Shown here: piece after piece, positions 5,646 through 6,016 of the stretch
How positions within the stretch are numbered: position 1 is the stretch's first letter
Layout of the letters: each line of letters starts with the position of its first letter
Assembly: GCA_964544865.1 (NCBI GenBank)
Contig: CAZJDV010000117.1
Location: 1-6,016, forward strand
DNA from: CAZJDV01 sp964544865
GTDB lineage: Bacteria; Chloroflexota; Dehalococcoidia; Lucifugimonadales; CAJWER01
Direction: 5' to 3'
DNA length: 6,016 nucleotides
The notes under the pieces: generated by a model
Database searches by the model: none
What the model saw: only the letters and a program-made list of their open reading frames with translations
Told to the model about the DNA's origin: nothing
Position numbers and translations under genes: made by a program

Positions 5646-6016
5646 CTACTTCAGCCGCGCCAAGTATTGGCCGACGATGTCGATGCCGACCAGGCCACTG
5701 TACGCCTTCTGGAGGCGGTCGGTGACGGGTCCCGGCGGGCTGCCGGCGCCGACCGCCGAGCCGTTGATGCTGGACACGTGGCATATGCAGAAGCTGGTGG
5801 AGGTCACGAAGGCCTCGTCGGCGGTGTAGGCGTCGAAGAGGTCGATGTCGGCCTCCTGGACCTCGATCCCCAGTTCCTGGGCGAGCTCGATCACCGTCTG
5901 CCGGCTGATGCCCGCCAGCACGAGCTGCTCCCGGGGAGTGAAGAGCACGCCGTCCTTGACGACGAATATGTTGCTGCCCTGGCCCTCGCACAGGTTGCCG
6001 CTAACGTCGAGCAGGA
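5646..6016 (-). CDS. Class IV (fold-type IV) aminotransferase, C-terminal part
   Basis: The visible 123 codons are the C-terminal half of a pyridoxal-phosphate enzyme of the branched-chain aminotransferase / D-amino acid aminotransferase / aminodeoxychorismate lyase superfamily; the N-terminal part with the catalytic Lys is beyond the window edge. Family landmarks in order are 'GNLCEGQGSNIFVVKDG' (its Glu should contact the cofactor ring nitrogen), 'LAGISRQTVIELAQELG', 'EAFVTSTSFCICHVSSING' in place of the usual 'TGTAAEVTPV'-like phosphate-binding loop, and 'PGPVTDRLQKAYSGLVGID'. The stop is TAG at 5646-5648. Two Cys in the 'SFCICHVSS' loop are atypical for textbook branched-chain aminotransferases, so substrate cannot be fixed. 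Position upstream of the branched-chain dehydrogenase operon makes transamination of Val, Leu or Ile attractive, but the promoter at 5049-5078 means the two need not be co-transcribed. Confidence 0.85.
   Translation of the reverse strand, partial: LLDVSGNLCEGQGSNIFVVKDGVLFTPREQLVLAGISRQTVIELAQELGIEVQEADIDLFDAYTADEAFVTSTSFCICHVSSINGSAVGAGSPPGPVTDRLQKAYSGLVGIDIVGQYLARLK

Noticed and set aside
1..6016. CRISPR arrays, tRNA or rRNA genes, insertion sequences, long direct or inverted repeats
   Set aside because: None seen on reading both strands by eye; short or diverged repeats could be missed without a computation.

Overview
The window is a GC-rich bacterial segment from a genome or metagenome contig. 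Every gene I can support lies on the minus strand, so reading order runs from high to low coordinates. The core is a branched-chain 2-oxo acid dehydrogenase operon: E1 alpha (3950-4993), E1 beta (2976-3950) and the E2 lipoyl acyltransferase (764-1996). The protein sequences resemble the Bacillus BfmBAA/BfmBAB/BfmBB (Bkd) set more than a classical pyruvate dehydrogenase. The E1 alpha regulatory loop and C-terminus, and the 'YHSQS' stretch of E1 beta, are the best discriminators. No dihydrolipoamide dehydrogenase (E3) is in the window. GC-rich coding, short overlaps and the flavour of the hypothetical proteins suggest an uncultured environmental lineage, perhaps Chloroflexota (SAR202/Dehalococcoidia-like). 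That placement is a low-confidence guess.

Layout from high to low coordinates. 6016-5646 is the C-terminal part of a fold-type IV (class IV) aminotransferase, cut by the window edge. 5590-5126 is a small lipoprotein with a thioredoxin-like CxxC motif that seems to lack a central segment. 5078-5049 is a near-consensus sigma70 promoter with a perfect TATAAT, pointing into the dehydrogenase operon. E1 alpha and E1 beta follow and overlap at their stop/start. 2943-2050 is a broken gene for a DUF4268-family (nuclease-like fold) protein, clearly lower in GC than its surroundings, sitting between E1 beta and E2. E2 comes next and overlaps by 4 bases a conserved hypothetical gene (767-1) that carries a one-base frameshift in a G run. 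A possible next gene starts at base 25 and leaves the window.

Functionally, the aminotransferase can form 2-oxo acids from amino acids (branched-chain ones are the obvious candidates) and the E1/E2 complex can convert 2-oxo acids to acyl-CoA, so the neighbourhood fits amino-acid catabolism or supply of branched acyl-CoA primers. The oddities are signs of gene decay: a foreign-looking DUF4268 pseudogene splitting the operon, a frameshift in the downstream hypothetical gene, and a shortened lipoprotein. I found no CRISPR array, tRNA, rRNA, insertion sequence or convincing new system. No stretch longer than about 130 bases lacks a gene.
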